A stretch of 64,000 nt of DNA from Archangiaceae bacterium (lineage in GTDB: Bacteria > Myxococcota > Myxococcia > Myxococcales > Myxococcaceae). A program made the translations under genes and the position numbers. Below are positions 44,019 through 52,371 of the stretch, in pieces. The DNA lies in contig JADJNS010000006.1 of assembly GCA_016714225.1 (NCBI GenBank), positions 558,001 to 622,000 on the forward strand, in the 5' to 3' direction. The notes below the pieces were generated by a model that was not told the origin of the DNA, made no database searches, and worked only from the letters and a program-made list of their open reading frames with translations. The first letter of the stretch is position 1; every line of letters begins with the position of its first letter.

Positions 44019-46766
44019 ATGACTTCCCGGTCGAAGTCGAAGTCTTCAGTCGTCTGGTTGGCGGTCGGCACTGCAATCAGTGTCTTCGCTGCGTCGTGTA
44101 ACTGTGGTCAGCCGCCGGTGGTCGAGAACCCCGACGGCGGCACGGGCGGCGGAGGCACCAGCTCTGTCGGCGGCGGCAACGGCGGCAACAGCGGTGGCGT
44201 CGGCGGCATGGGCGGCAACGCCGGTGACGGCGGCACTGCCGGCGACGGCGGCACCGCGGGCGACGGCGGCAGCGCCGACGCGGGCCCCGGCCCGGGCAGC
44301 GCTTGCGGCGCCTGTACCGACGACACCACCTGCGACCCCGGCGCGCGCTGCGTCGACTTCAGCGGCACCAGGTCGTGCGTGCCGACCTGCACCCAGGGCA
44401 GCTCGAGCTGCTTCGCCGGCTTCACCTGCATGGTGCCCTCGAGCGGCGGCGGCGAGGTCTGCGTGCCGAACAACGGCGTGTGCTGCGTCGACGACGACAA
44501 TGATCACTACGGCCGCGGCGCCGGCTGTATGGCCACCGACTGTGCCGAGCAGGACGCGACCATTCACCCCGGCGCGGTCGAGACCTGCAACGGCAAAGAC
44601 GACAACTGCAACGGCATGACCGACGAAGGCCTGGGTCAGACCACCTGCGGCACCGGCGCGTGCGTGCGCACGGTCGAGAACTGCATGAACGGCGCGACCC
44701 AGACCTGCACCCCGGGCGCGGCGGGCACCGAGACCTGCAACGGCATCGACGACAACTGCGACGGCACCATCGACGAGGGCTTCGCGATGACCACCTGCGG
44801 CATGGGCGCCTGCTCCCGCATGGTCTCGAGCTGTACCGTCGACGGCGGCGCGCCGGTCTGTACTCCCGGCAACCCGGCCACCGAGACCTGCAACATGGTC
44901 GACGACGACTGCGACGGCGTCTCTGACAACGGGCTGGGCCAGACCATCTGCGGCACCGGCATCTGCGAGCGCACCGTGCAGAACTGCGTGGGCGGCATCT
45001 CGCAGAGCTGCTTCCCCGGCGACGCGGGCACCGAGGCCTGCAACGCGCTCGACGACGACTGCAACGGCCAGGTCGACGACGGCCTGGGCAACACCAGCTG
45101 CGGCGTCGGCGCCTGCGCCCGGTCGATCTACAGCTGCGTCGACGGTGGAGCGGCCGCCTGCGTGCCCGGCGCGCCGGTCACCGAGTCGTGCAACGCCATC
45201 GACGATGACTGCAACGGCATGACCGACGACGCGCTCGGCCAGACCACCTGCGGCGTGGGCGCGTGCAGCCGCACCATCGACAACTGCGTCGACGGCGGCA
45301 CCACCACCTGCGCGCCCGGCACCCCGGGCACCGAGACCTGCAACGGCGTCGACGACAACTGCGACGGCACCACCGACGAGGGGCTGGGTCAGACCACCTG
45401 CGGCACCGGCGCCTGCACCCGCACCGTCGACAACTGCTCGGGCGGCGCCTCGCAGACCTGCACGCCGGGCAACCCGGCCACCGAGACCTGCAACGGCGTC
45501 GACGACGACTGCGACGGCACCCCCGACCAGGGGCTGGGCCAGACCACCTGCGGCACCGGCGTCTGCCAGCGCACCGTGCAGAACTGCGTGGGCGGCATGA
45601 CCCAGGCCTGCGCTCCGGGCGCTTCGAGCGCCGAGGTCTGCAACGGCCTCGACGACAACTGCAACGGCCAGGTCGACGACGGCAACCCCGGCGGCGGCGG
45701 CGCCTGCGTCGTGGCGGGCCAGCAGGGCGTGTGCGCCGTCGGCACGGTGATGTGCCAGAGCGGCTCTCTGGTCTGCGTGCAGAACCTGATGCCCTCGGCC
45801 GAGACCTGCGACGGCCTCGACAACGACTGCAACGGGGTGGTCGACAACGGCAACCCGGGCGGCGGGCTGGCGTGCAACACCGGTCAGCTGGGCATCTGCG
45901 CGGCGGGCACCACCGCCTGCACCGGCGGCACGGTGGTCTGCAATCGCAACAACGCCCCGGCTGTCACCGAGACCTGCAACGGCCTCGACGACAACTGCAA
46001 CGGTGCCACCGACGAAGGCAACCCGGGCGGCGGCGCTTCGTGCGTCACCGGTCAGCAGGGCATCTGCTCGGCAGGCACGGTGCAGTGCCAGGCCGGTGCG
46101 CTGAGCTGCCAGCGCACCCAGAACCCCGGCACCGAGACCTGCAACAACCTCGACGACAACTGCGACGGCACCGTCGACAACGGGGTGCTGGCGACCATGT
46201 GCCCGAACACCACCCAGGTGGCGGCCACGGCGTGCACCAGCGGCTCGTGCGCGGTGCTCGCCTGCAACCCGGGCTTCTTCAACGTCAACAACTCGTACCC
46301 CGACGGGTGCGAGTGCGGCGACACCGGCGGCGCGGCCAGCTGCGGTTCGGCGACCAACGGCGGTAGCCACGCCATCGGCGCCAACGCGCTCTTGCCGAGC
46401 AGCGGTACGGGCAAGATTCCGCAGGCCGGGGGTGAAGACTGGTACGTGATCACCTTCCCCCTCAACGCCACGTTCTTGAACCACCAGCGCGGCACGGCGC
46501 GGGTGACCTTCGCCACCAACGACAACGCCGCCTTCCGCTTCGACGTGTTCGGCACCTGCGGCGGCTCGGCCCTGGCGTGCGGCTCCGGCGGCGTCGCCTC
46601 GGGCCTGCAAGACTGGACGTTCGTCGACAACGCGAGCGGTGGCGACCTCGACAACAACTACAGCACCCGCAACGTCGCGTGGCCGACCACGGTGTTCGTG
46701 AGGGTGCGCCGGGCCAATGCGGCGATGGCGGGCTGCGAAAACTACCTCCTGAGAGTGACCCGATGA
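44019..46766 (+). CDS. Secreted MopE-type metal-binding repeat protein, possible lipoprotein
   Basis: 915 residues. The N-terminus is a signal peptide (SSVVWLAVGTAISVF) ending AAS-C, a weak lipobox, so it is probably a lipoprotein. A Gly-rich linker of about 60 residues follows, then eleven copies of a motif of the form ETCNGxDDNCDGxxDEG, each with Cys pairs; this is the putative metal-binding repeat of MopE-like proteins. Copies 1-8 share a GQTTCGTGAC-type spacer; later copies have a PGGGxxC spacer. The C-terminal 130 residues look like a beta-sandwich (EDWYVITFPLN, VFVRVRRAN). The TGA overlaps the ATG of the HxsD-like gene, so this surface protein is translationally tied to the RiPP genes. 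A role in holding metal or the mature peptide is inference. Confidence 0.88.
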   Translation: MTSRSKSKSSVVWLAVGTAISVFAASCNCGQPPVVENPDGGTGGGGTSSVGGGNGGNSGGVGGMGGNAGDGGTAGDGGTAGDGGSADAGPGPGSACGACTDDTTCDPGARCVDFSGTRSCVPTCTQGSSSCFAGFTCMVPSSGGGEVCVPNNGVCCVDDDNDHYGRGAGCMATDCAEQDATIHPGAVETCNGKDDNCNGMTDEGLGQTTCGTGACVRTVENCMNGATQTCTPGAAGTETCNGIDDNCDGTIDEGFAMTTCGMGACSRMVSSCTVDGGAPVCTPGNPATETCNMVDDDCDGVSDNGLGQTICGTGICERTVQNCVGGISQSCFPGDAGTEACNALDDDCNGQVDDGLGNTSCGVGACARSIYSCVDGGAAACVPGAPVTESCNAIDDDCNGMTDDALGQTTCGVGACSRTIDNCVDGGTTTCAPGTPGTETCNGVDDNCDGTTDEGLGQTTCGTGACTRTVDNCSGGASQTCTPGNPATETCNGVDDDCDGTPDQGLGQTTCGTGVCQRTVQNCVGGMTQACAPGASSAEVCNGLDDNCNGQVDDGNPGGGGACVVAGQQGVCAVGTVMCQSGSLVCVQNLMPSAETCDGLDNDCNGVVDNGNPGGGLACNTGQLGICAAGTTACTGGTVVCNRNNAPAVTETCNGLDDNCNGATDEGNPGGGASCVTGQQGICSAGTVQCQAGALSCQRTQNPGTETCNNLDDNCDGTVDNGVLATMCPNTTQVAATACTSGSCAVLACNPGFFNVNNSYPDGCECGDTGGAASCGSATNGGSHAIGANALLPSSGTGKIPQAGGEDWYVITFPLNATFLNHQRGTARVTFATNDNAAFRFDVFGTCGGSALACGSGGVASGLQDWTFVDNASGGDLDNNYSTRNVAWPTTVFVRVRRANAAMAGCENYLLRVTR

Positions 46767-47269
46767 GCGAACCGTTCAAGAACCCCCTGGTGAGCACCGA
46801 TCTCTCGAAAGGCTCGGTGCTGCTCGAAGTCGACGCGGCGGTGTACCCGCTCGAGGCGCTCTACGGCGCCTCGTACGTGTTCATCGACCGGGCCTTCGTC
46901 TTCCTCGAGAAGCCCAACGAGCAGCGCTACCGGGTGACGATCTCGCCCAAGAAGCCGGGGGCCGACGAGGCGGCGCTGCAGGCGCTGGTGGGTGAGTTCT
47001 CGAACGAGCTGCTCTCGTGCGCGTGGCGGGCGCAGATCACCCAGGCCAACCGGGCGGTGATCGAGGCGGTGACCCTGCGCGCGGTGGCCGGCGCGATGGG
47101 CCCGCCCTCGCTCTCCGAGCTGGCGAACTTCGACTTCACCGACGCGCCGCTCGAAGACCCGCTGGGCATCGCGATGTCGTGGGAAGAGAAGTACAAGAAG
47201 AAAGACAAGAAGCCCGACGCGCCCGTCGCGGCCGCGCCCGAGAAGACCGCCGCTCCGGAGAAGACCTGA
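46763..47269 (+). CDS. hxsD: His-Xaa-Ser system protein HxsD
   Basis: 168 residues. The N-terminal half has the HxsD pattern: LEVDAAVYPLEALYGASYVF, then DRAFVFLEK and VTISPKK, followed by GEFSNELLSCAWR, where family members have a GEF-N-ELL type motif. HxsD accompanies the HxsB and HxsC rSAM maturases in His-Xaa-Ser repeat peptide systems; a role in binding the precursor leader is likely but not shown here. The C-terminal 60 residues are charged and low-complexity (KKKDKKPDAPV) and exceed the usual HxsD length. ATG overlaps the previous stop; the next small gene starts three bases after its stop. Confidence 0.82.
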   Translation: MSEPFKNPLVSTDLSKGSVLLEVDAAVYPLEALYGASYVFIDRAFVFLEKPNEQRYRVTISPKKPGADEAALQALVGEFSNELLSCAWRAQITQANRAVIEAVTLRAVAGAMGPPSLSELANFDFTDAPLEDPLGIAMSWEEKYKKKDKKPDAPVAAAPEKTAAPEKT

Positions 47270-47271
47270 AG

Positions 47272-47496
47272 ATGACGCGCGTCAGCTTCGATCGCTCGCT
47301 GTACCAGGGCCCGTGCGTCGACGAGGCGGTGAAGACCTTCTCGGCGCACGCCAGCTTCCAGCTCACCGAAGAGCCGAAGGCCTGGGTGGTGCAGCTCGAC
47401 GCCAAGACCCCCGAGCTCGAGCGGCAGATCGCCGGCGAGCTGGGCAACTACGCCCTGGGGCTCACCATTCGCACCCGAGGTAGCCGCACCCCATGA
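47272..47496 (+). CDS. Small HxsD-like protein (74 residues)
   Basis: ATG at 47272, stop overlapping the HxsB start. The sequence VSFDRSLYQGPCVDEAVKTF and the ending GELGNYALGLTIR follow the same order as HxsD (strand, Y, helix, strand, GE-x-N-x-L), so it reads as a minimal second copy of that fold. It lacks the charged C-terminal tail of the neighbour. Two HxsD-like proteins ahead of HxsB could form a heterodimer that presents the precursor to the maturase. It is short and could be overlooked, but its position with tight spacing on both sides supports a real gene. Confidence 0.72.
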   Translation: MTRVSFDRSLYQGPCVDEAVKTFSAHASFQLTEEPKAWVVQLDAKTPELERQIAGELGNYALGLTIRTRGSRTP

Positions 47497-48989
47497 ACCT
47501 GAGCCAGCTGCCAAAGCTCGACACCTCGACCCAGGCGTTCTTTCGCTTCAGGTCCCTGCCCAACACCAAGACGGTGCTGCTGACCGGGCTCGAGGGCAAC
47601 TACCTGGTGCTGAAAGACGACGAGTTCGCCCGCTTCGCTCAAGGGGCGGTCGAGAAGGGCTCGCCGCTCGAGAAGCGGTTGTCGGACGCCAACTTCCTGC
47701 GCGCCACCTTCGACACCCAGAAGGCGGCCGACAAGTGGCACGACCGGCGGCGCTTTCTCGACTACGGGCCGAACCTGCACATTCTGGTCGTCACCCTGCG
47801 TTGCAACGAGTCGTGCATCTACTGCCACGCCTCACGCGCCAACATGGACGCGGTGCAGACCGACATGAGCAAGGAGACCGCCGAGAAGGCAGTCGACCTG
47901 ATCATGCAGTCGACCAACCCCAACGTGACCATCGAGTTTCAGGGCGGCGAGCCGATGGTCAACTTCCCGGTGGTGAAGCACGTCATCGAGTACGCGCGCG
48001 AGAAGAACAAGGCCGCGAAGAAGCAGCTCGAGTTCACCATGGTGTCGAACCTGTCGCTGTTCGACGACGAGAAGCTCAAGTTCCTGCTCGAGAACAAGGT
48101 GCAGATCTGCACCTCGATCGACGGCCCGGCGCACCTGCACGACAAGCAGCGCAAGATGCCTGGCGGCTCGGCGCACCAGACCGCCGCGCACTGGATCAAG
48201 AAGATCAACCAAGCCTACGAGACGATGGGCCTCGACACCACGCTCTACCACGTCGAGGCGCTGCTCACGACCACCCGCGACACGCTCCCCTTGTGGAAGG
48301 AAGTGGTCGACACCTACGCCGAGCTGGGCTGCCGCGCGTTGTTTCTGCGCCCCGTCGACCCCTTCGGGTGGATGGAAAAGACCGCCCAGCGGGTCGAGTA
48401 CCCGCGCGCCGAGTACATGGAGTTCTACCGCAACGCGGTCGACTACATGCTCGAGCTCAACCGCAAGGGCACCCAGATTCTCGAGCGCTTCGCGTCGATC
48501 TTCCTCACCAAGATTCTGGTCGACGACCCCAACTTTCTCGACATTCGCTCGCCGGCCGGGCCGGGCATCGGGCAGCTCGGCTACAACTACGACGGCAAGA
48601 TCGTCACCTGCGACGAAGGCCGCATGCTCTACGAGGGCGGCGACCCGTCGTTCGTCATCGGCGACGTGCGAACCAGCACCTACCGGCAGATCGTCGGCCA
48701 CGAGACGGTGCGTGCCATGGCCATCGCCTCGAACCTCGACCAGCAGCCCGACTGCGTGAACTGCACGTACAACCCGTACTGCGGCACCCAGACCACCCAC
48801 CATCACAAGAACTTCGGCAGCATCTTCGGCCGCATGCGTGAGAGCACCCTGTGCGCGGTGCACAAGGGCATTCAAGACTACCTGTTCGAGCGAATCGGCC
48901 AGGATGACCCCGCTGTGATGGACGTCTTCACGAAGTGGACGACGGTCAGACCGCGCGACCACTTCCTGCAAGACGCCGCAAAAGGATAA
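47493..48989 (+). CDS. hxsB: His-Xaa-Ser system radical SAM maturase HxsB
   Basis: 498 residues. An N-terminal region of about 90 residues (FFRFRSLPNTKTVLLTGLEG) precedes the rSAM motif C104-NES-C108-IY-C111. Then come EFQGGEPMVNF and ICTSIDGPAHLHD, and a SPASM-type C-terminus with VTCDEGRMLYEG, DCVNCTYNPYCG and STLCAVHKG. This order matches HxsB-type peptide maturases. It would modify the Ser-His-Gly repeats of the peptide encoded immediately downstream, using SAM and reduced iron-sulfur clusters; the bond formed is not predictable from sequence. Its TAA overlaps the precursor's ribosome-binding site. Confidence 0.9.
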   Translation: MNLSQLPKLDTSTQAFFRFRSLPNTKTVLLTGLEGNYLVLKDDEFARFAQGAVEKGSPLEKRLSDANFLRATFDTQKAADKWHDRRRFLDYGPNLHILVVTLRCNESCIYCHASRANMDAVQTDMSKETAEKAVDLIMQSTNPNVTIEFQGGEPMVNFPVVKHVIEYAREKNKAAKKQLEFTMVSNLSLFDDEKLKFLLENKVQICTSIDGPAHLHDKQRKMPGGSAHQTAAHWIKKINQAYETMGLDTTLYHVEALLTTTRDTLPLWKEVVDTYAELGCRALFLRPVDPFGWMEKTAQRVEYPRAEYMEFYRNAVDYMLELNRKGTQILERFASIFLTKILVDDPNFLDIRSPAGPGIGQLGYNYDGKIVTCDEGRMLYEGGDPSFVIGDVRTSTYRQIVGHETVRAMAIASNLDQQPDCVNCTYNPYCGTQTTHHHKNFGSIFGRMRESTLCAVHKGIQDYLFERIGQDDPAVMDVFTKWTTVRPRDHFLQDAAKG

Positions 48990-48995
48990 GGAGGG
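48988..48995 (+). promoter_or_regulatory. Consensus ribosome-binding site of the repeat peptide
   Basis: AAGGAGGG, five bases before the ATG at 49001, overlapping the HxsB stop codon. It is among the strongest such sites in the window and most neighbours have none obvious, as expected for a precursor needed in excess over its enzymes. It decides the start at 49001. Confidence 0.8.
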
Positions 48996-49000
48996 AACCG

Positions 49001-49303
49001 ATGCCTTTCGACCCGGATGACAAGCTCCCGCTGCCGCGTTTCAAGCGCTCTCCCGTTGGTCTGCTCAGCCCCGAGCAGGTCGACATCTCGAATCGCGCGG
49101 TGAAGGTGGCCGACGAGATGCCCTCGATGCCGATGGGCGAGCGGCCCACCTACCTCGCCCAGCACTGCTCGCACGGCAGCCACGGCAGCCACGGCTCGCA
49201 CGGCTCGCACGGCAGCCACGGCTCGCACGGCTCGCACGGCAGCCATGGCTCGCACGGCAGCCACGGCAGCCACGGCAGCCACGGCAGCCACGGGAGCTGG
49301 TAG
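49001..49303 (+). CDS. hxsA: His-Xaa-Ser repeat RiPP precursor (HxsA-like), SHG repeats
   Basis: 100 residues. Residues 1-55 form a leader without secretion features (MPFDPDDKLPLPRF, SPEQVDISNRAVKV, GERPTYLAQH). C56 is followed by fourteen exact Ser-His-Gly units (57-98) and a terminal Ser-Trp. Read in another register the repeat is His-Gly-Ser, that is His-Xaa-Ser with Xaa = Gly, as in HxsA peptides. The core would be modified by HxsB and perhaps the two following rSAMs, helped by the HxsD-like proteins. Repeated His, with or without cross-links, suggests metal binding, which fits the MopE-type protein in the same operon. The single Cys and terminal Trp flanking the repeats could be modification or export sites. 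No family with demonstrated product known to me. Confidence 0.88.
   Translation: MPFDPDDKLPLPRFKRSPVGLLSPEQVDISNRAVKVADEMPSMPMGERPTYLAQHCSHGSHGSHGSHGSHGSHGSHGSHGSHGSHGSHGSHGSHGSHGSW
49169..49294 (+). repeat. Fourteen 9-bp codon-triplet repeats encoding Ser-His-Gly
   Basis: Each unit is TCG or AGC, then CAC (once CAT), then GGC (last GGG). The two Ser codon types alternate irregularly: 1 TCG, 2-3 AGC, 4-5 TCG, 6 AGC, 7-8 TCG, 9 AGC, 10 TCG, 11-14 AGC. They are not interconvertible by one synonymous change, so the amino-acid pattern appears to be what is conserved. Confidence 0.92.
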
Positions 49304-49310
49304 CCAGCGC

Positions 49311-50324
49311 GTGGAGACCGCCACCAGCACCCCGGCCATCGAGGGCCGCATCGAGGCCCGTGAAGAGCGGGTGCACATTCTCACCGGGGCGGTCTGCAAC
49401 AACAACTGCATCTTCTGCATGGAGGAGGACCGTGACGGCCGCTACGTCACCAACTCCGCCACCACCGACGAGGTGGTGAAGACGATTCTGGCCAAGAACC
49501 GCGGCTGCGAAGAGGTGTGCTTCACCTCGGGTGAGCCGACCACCAACTCGCGCCTGCCGCAGTGGGTGAAGTGGGCCAAAGAGCACGGCGTGCGCCGCAT
49601 CAGCGTGATGACCAACGGCCGCGCGCTCTCGATGGAGAAGTACGCCAAGATTCTCATCGCGTGCGGCATGAACCGCTTCTACGTGTCGATTCACGGGCAC
49701 GAGCCGAAGCTGCACGAGTCGCTCACCCGAACGCCGCAGAGCTTCGACCAGACGGTGGCCGGGCTCGACATGATCACCTCGCTCAAGAAGTACGGTGTCG
49801 AGCTGCACACCAGCACCGTGGTCACCAAGCGCAACCTGCCGCACCTGGGTGAGATCTACCGGTTCTTGCGCGCGCACGGCGTCGACCAGGTGGTGTTCAA
49901 CGTGATGCAGGCCAACGGCCGCGCCAACACCTACTTCGAGACCATCTTTCCCTCGTACACCGAGATCTCCTCGGTCGCGAAGGCGTTCATCGACGAGCAG
50001 GGCAAGGTCGAGAAGCAGGTACAGGCGTTTCTGGTCGACATACCGCTCTGCACCACCACCGGGCTGCCCGACTTCAACCGCGGCTACGTCGAGAGCTACG
50101 TGCACTACGAGCCCGCCGGCAACGGCGAGCAGCTGCTCAACCCCGAGACCCACGCCGCGCGCACCGACGGCGAGCTGGTGGCCATCAAGCGCTCGGACCT
50201 CGACGCCGCCGCCCGCCAGAAGCGCCCCGAGTGCCTGAAGTGCCGCTACGAGAGCGTGTGCGAGGGCGTGTGGGGCAACTATCTGAAGCACTACGGGTGG
50301 GACGAGTTTCAACCCGTCAGCTGA
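49311..50324 (+). CDS. Radical SAM protein, Hxs-operon partner
   Basis: 337 residues from GTG 49311, seven bases after the precursor stop. C29-NNN-C33-IF-C36 is the rSAM motif; GGEPT reads SGEPTTNS here, with MTNGRALS and VSIHGHEPK. The tail CLKCRYESVCEGVWGNYLKHYG plus DEFQPV matches the rSAM half of the rSAM-peroxiredoxin protein, so it belongs to the same paralogue group as the region 1 enzymes rather than to HxsB. Its position right behind the precursor makes it a candidate second maturase, possibly in place of HxsC. A fragment of the repeat in another frame precedes the GTG and is not part of the protein. Confidence 0.88.
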   Translation: METATSTPAIEGRIEAREERVHILTGAVCNNNCIFCMEEDRDGRYVTNSATTDEVVKTILAKNRGCEEVCFTSGEPTTNSRLPQWVKWAKEHGVRRISVMTNGRALSMEKYAKILIACGMNRFYVSIHGHEPKLHESLTRTPQSFDQTVAGLDMITSLKKYGVELHTSTVVTKRNLPHLGEIYRFLRAHGVDQVVFNVMQANGRANTYFETIFPSYTEISSVAKAFIDEQGKVEKQVQAFLVDIPLCTTTGLPDFNRGYVESYVHYEPAGNGEQLLNPETHAARTDGELVAIKRSDLDAAARQKRPECLKCRYESVCEGVWGNYLKHYGWDEFQPVS

Positions 50325-50361
50325 GCCGATCTTGGTTCTTGAGCAGGGAGCCTGAAGAGCC

Positions 50362-51297
50362 TTGGCGAACATCGGCTACATGCAGATCGTCAGGTACTGC
50401 AACCAGTACTGCCGGTTCTGCTCGAACCCGTCGAGCGGGTACATGCTCGACCTCGAGACCGCGAAGAAAGAGATCGACGACTTCGCGGCCCGAAAATATT
50501 TCGGCATCATTCTCACCGGCGGCGAGCCCTCGCTCTCACCGCTGATCCCCGAGATCAGCCGCTACGCGGTGTCGCGCGGGCTGCACGTGCGAATGATCAC
50601 CAATGGCTCGCAGCTGGCCAAGGCGGGTCTGGCCGAGCAGTACGTCGAGGCGGGGTGCAAGCACTTCCACGTCAGCATTCACTCGTGCCGCGAAGAGCTC
50701 GAAGACTTTCTCACCGGGGTGAAGGGCAGCCACGCGATGGCGATGGATGCGCTCGAGCACCTGGGCCGGGCCGGCGCCACGGTGAACATCAACACGGTGA
50801 TCAACAAGTTCAACGCCGACCACCTCGACGAGAACGTGAAGGCGTTCACCACCCGGTTCCCCTTCATTCGCCACCAGGTGTGGAACAACCTCGACCCGTC
50901 GATGGGCCGCGCCGAGACCAACCGCGACACCGCCCACCGCCTCGCCGACTTCGAGCTCTCGCTCGCGCGCGCCATGCGCTACCTGCACTCGACCGGGCGC
51001 ACCTTTCGCGTCGAGCGCGTGCCCCTCTGTTACATGACCGAGTTCGCGCACTGCTCGACCGAGACCCGGAAGATCGTCAAGGGCGAGGAGCGCATCGTGC
51101 ACTTCCTCGACGACAAGGGCACCGTGCGGCAGACCGACTTCATGCACGCCAAGGCCGAGGTCTGCAGGGGCTGCTCGCTCAACGACGTGTGCGGCGGCCT
51201 GTTCGAGCTGGGCAACCACTACGATCTCGACGAGCTGTACCCGGTGTTCGTCTCGAAAGACGACGTCATCGCCCGGGTGCGCGCCGAAGCCGACTGA
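50362..51297 (+). CDS. Radical SAM protein, Hxs-operon partner (possible HxsC role)
   Basis: 311 residues from TTG 50362; an ATG at 50380 is six codons later. C13-NQY-C17-RF-C20 followed by SNPSSGY, then TGGEPSLSPLIP, ITNGSQLA and VSIHSCREE. The tail CRGCSLNDVCGG closes the auxiliary region. The block FCSNPS right after the cluster is reminiscent of HxsC enzymes, but I am not certain of that assignment. It is 37 bases after the previous rSAM gene and in the same direction, so the operon would encode three rSAM enzymes for one precursor. It ends three bases before a convergent rSAM gene. Confidence 0.85.
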   Translation: MANIGYMQIVRYCNQYCRFCSNPSSGYMLDLETAKKEIDDFAARKYFGIILTGGEPSLSPLIPEISRYAVSRGLHVRMITNGSQLAKAGLAEQYVEAGCKHFHVSIHSCREELEDFLTGVKGSHAMAMDALEHLGRAGATVNINTVINKFNADHLDENVKAFTTRFPFIRHQVWNNLDPSMGRAETNRDTAHRLADFELSLARAMRYLHSTGRTFRVERVPLCYMTEFAHCSTETRKIVKGEERIVHFLDDKGTVRQTDFMHAKAEVCRGCSLNDVCGGLFELGNHYDLDELYPVFVSKDDVIARVRAEAD

Positions 51298-51300
51298 AGA

Positions 51301-52371
51301 TCAGCCGGGCTTCACCGGCGGCTTCTCGGGCGCCTCTCCAAACAGCGCGGGGAAGATCTCCTTGAGCGACTCGCCCGATTTCTTGGGCACCCCGGTCTTC
51401 ACCTCGGCCGACGCCGGCCGTACCTTGCCCAGCTCTTTGAGCTGCAGGCGCACCGCCACCGGAGGCTGCGGCACCTCGGCGGGCTGGTTGTCGAACAGCT
51501 CGCCGGTGCCGACGAACAGCGCGCTGACCGGCGCTGGGGCGCGCTCGACCGGGGCGACCGCCTTGAGCTCTTCTTCGCCGAAGCGGCGCAGGTAGCGGGT
51601 GTCGACGCCGGGGCAGGTGGCCTTCGCCGCGCAGCCCTGGCACTTGTCGCCGAAGTCTCGCTCGGGCGCGGCGAGCGAGAAGCGCGCGTACGGCCCCAGC
51701 GCACAGACCGGGGCTCCGGCGATGAAGGTGGGCAGCCCTTCTCTTCGGGCGCGGTCGAGCGCGCGCAGCGCGAAGGGCAGGGCGAGACCCAGACGGGGCA
51801 CCACCCGATCGAACTGCGACCCGGCGCCCCCCGCCGCCGAAGGCCAGCCGAGGCACCAGGCCCCCGCGCCGGCCCGTGAGAGCCACTGCGCGATCGGCTC
51901 GAGCGAGCGGAAGTTCGAGCGGGTCACCACCGTGGTGGCGACCGCGGTGAGCTCGAGCGCGCGGGCCTTGCCCAGCGCCTGCTCGAGCGCTGCGAAGCTG
52001 CCCGGCACCCCCGAGTGGTACTCGTGCACCGTGGCGTCGCCGCCCAGCACCGACAGGTGCAGGTCGGTCAGCCCTGCTCGCGCCCACTCGCCGAGCGGCT
52101 CGAGCTTGCGGGCGTTGGTCTGCAGGCCGACGGCGGTGAAGCCCTGCTCGCGCGCGAACGCGATCAGCGCGCCGAGCTCGGGGTAGAGCGTGGGCTCGCC
52201 CCCGGTGAAGGTGACCGCGCGCTCGCCGCCCGCAGCCAGCGCGCGCAGCTCGGCTTCGAGCTCAGGGCGCGCTCGCCCGGGCGCTTCGGGCAGCCCGCGC
52301 TGGGCGCAGAAGACGCAACGGTTGTTGCACGCGAGGGTGAGGCGAACGGTGGAGCGCGTGACGGACCCGCT
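51301..52371 (-). CDS. Radical SAM protein without a canonical start codon
   Basis: In the frame ending at 51301, the sequence is open back to a TAG at 52374-52372 and encodes LTLACNNRCVFCAQRG (C15, C19, C22 counted from the codon after TAG), then FTGGEPTLYPE, LQTNARKL and a tail CQGCAAKATCPG. All the expected rSAM features are there, but between the TAG and the cluster motif there is no ATG, GTG or TTG. The first in-frame GTG (52050) lies after the catalytic motifs. A GTC ACG CGC at 52362-52354 would be a normal start if the GTC were GTG. The TAG ends the Tat-protein gene in the same frame. About 355 residues. Confidence 0.8.
   Translation of the reverse strand, partial: SGSVTRSTVRLTLACNNRCVFCAQRGLPEAPGRARPELEAELRALAAGGERAVTFTGGEPTLYPELGALIAFAREQGFTAVGLQTNARKLEPLGEWARAGLTDLHLSVLGGDATVHEYHSGVPGSFAALEQALGKARALELTAVATTVVTRSNFRSLEPIAQWLSRAGAGAWCLGWPSAAGGAGSQFDRVVPRLGLALPFALRALDRARREGLPTFIAGAPVCALGPYARFSLAAPERDFGDKCQGCAAKATCPGVDTRYLRRFGEEELKAVAPVERAPAPVSALFVGTGELFDNQPAEVPQPPVAVRLQLKELGKVRPASAEVKTGVPKKSGESLKEIFPALFGEAPEKPPVKPG

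Noticed and set aside
44046..46610. An 854-codon open frame antisense to the MopE-type gene
   Set aside because: It mirrors the repeats of the sense gene and has low-complexity Ala, Val and Gly composition; the sense strand has a ribosome-binding site, a signal peptide and known repeats.
49065..50372. A 435-codon minus-strand frame across the SHG repeat and the following rSAM
   Set aside because: It contains Cys-Arg-Gly-type repeats that are just the complement of the SHG repeat, without a plausible start or homology.
50362..51297. Firm assignment as HxsC
   Set aside because: Only the segment after the cluster looks HxsC-like; a profile search is needed.
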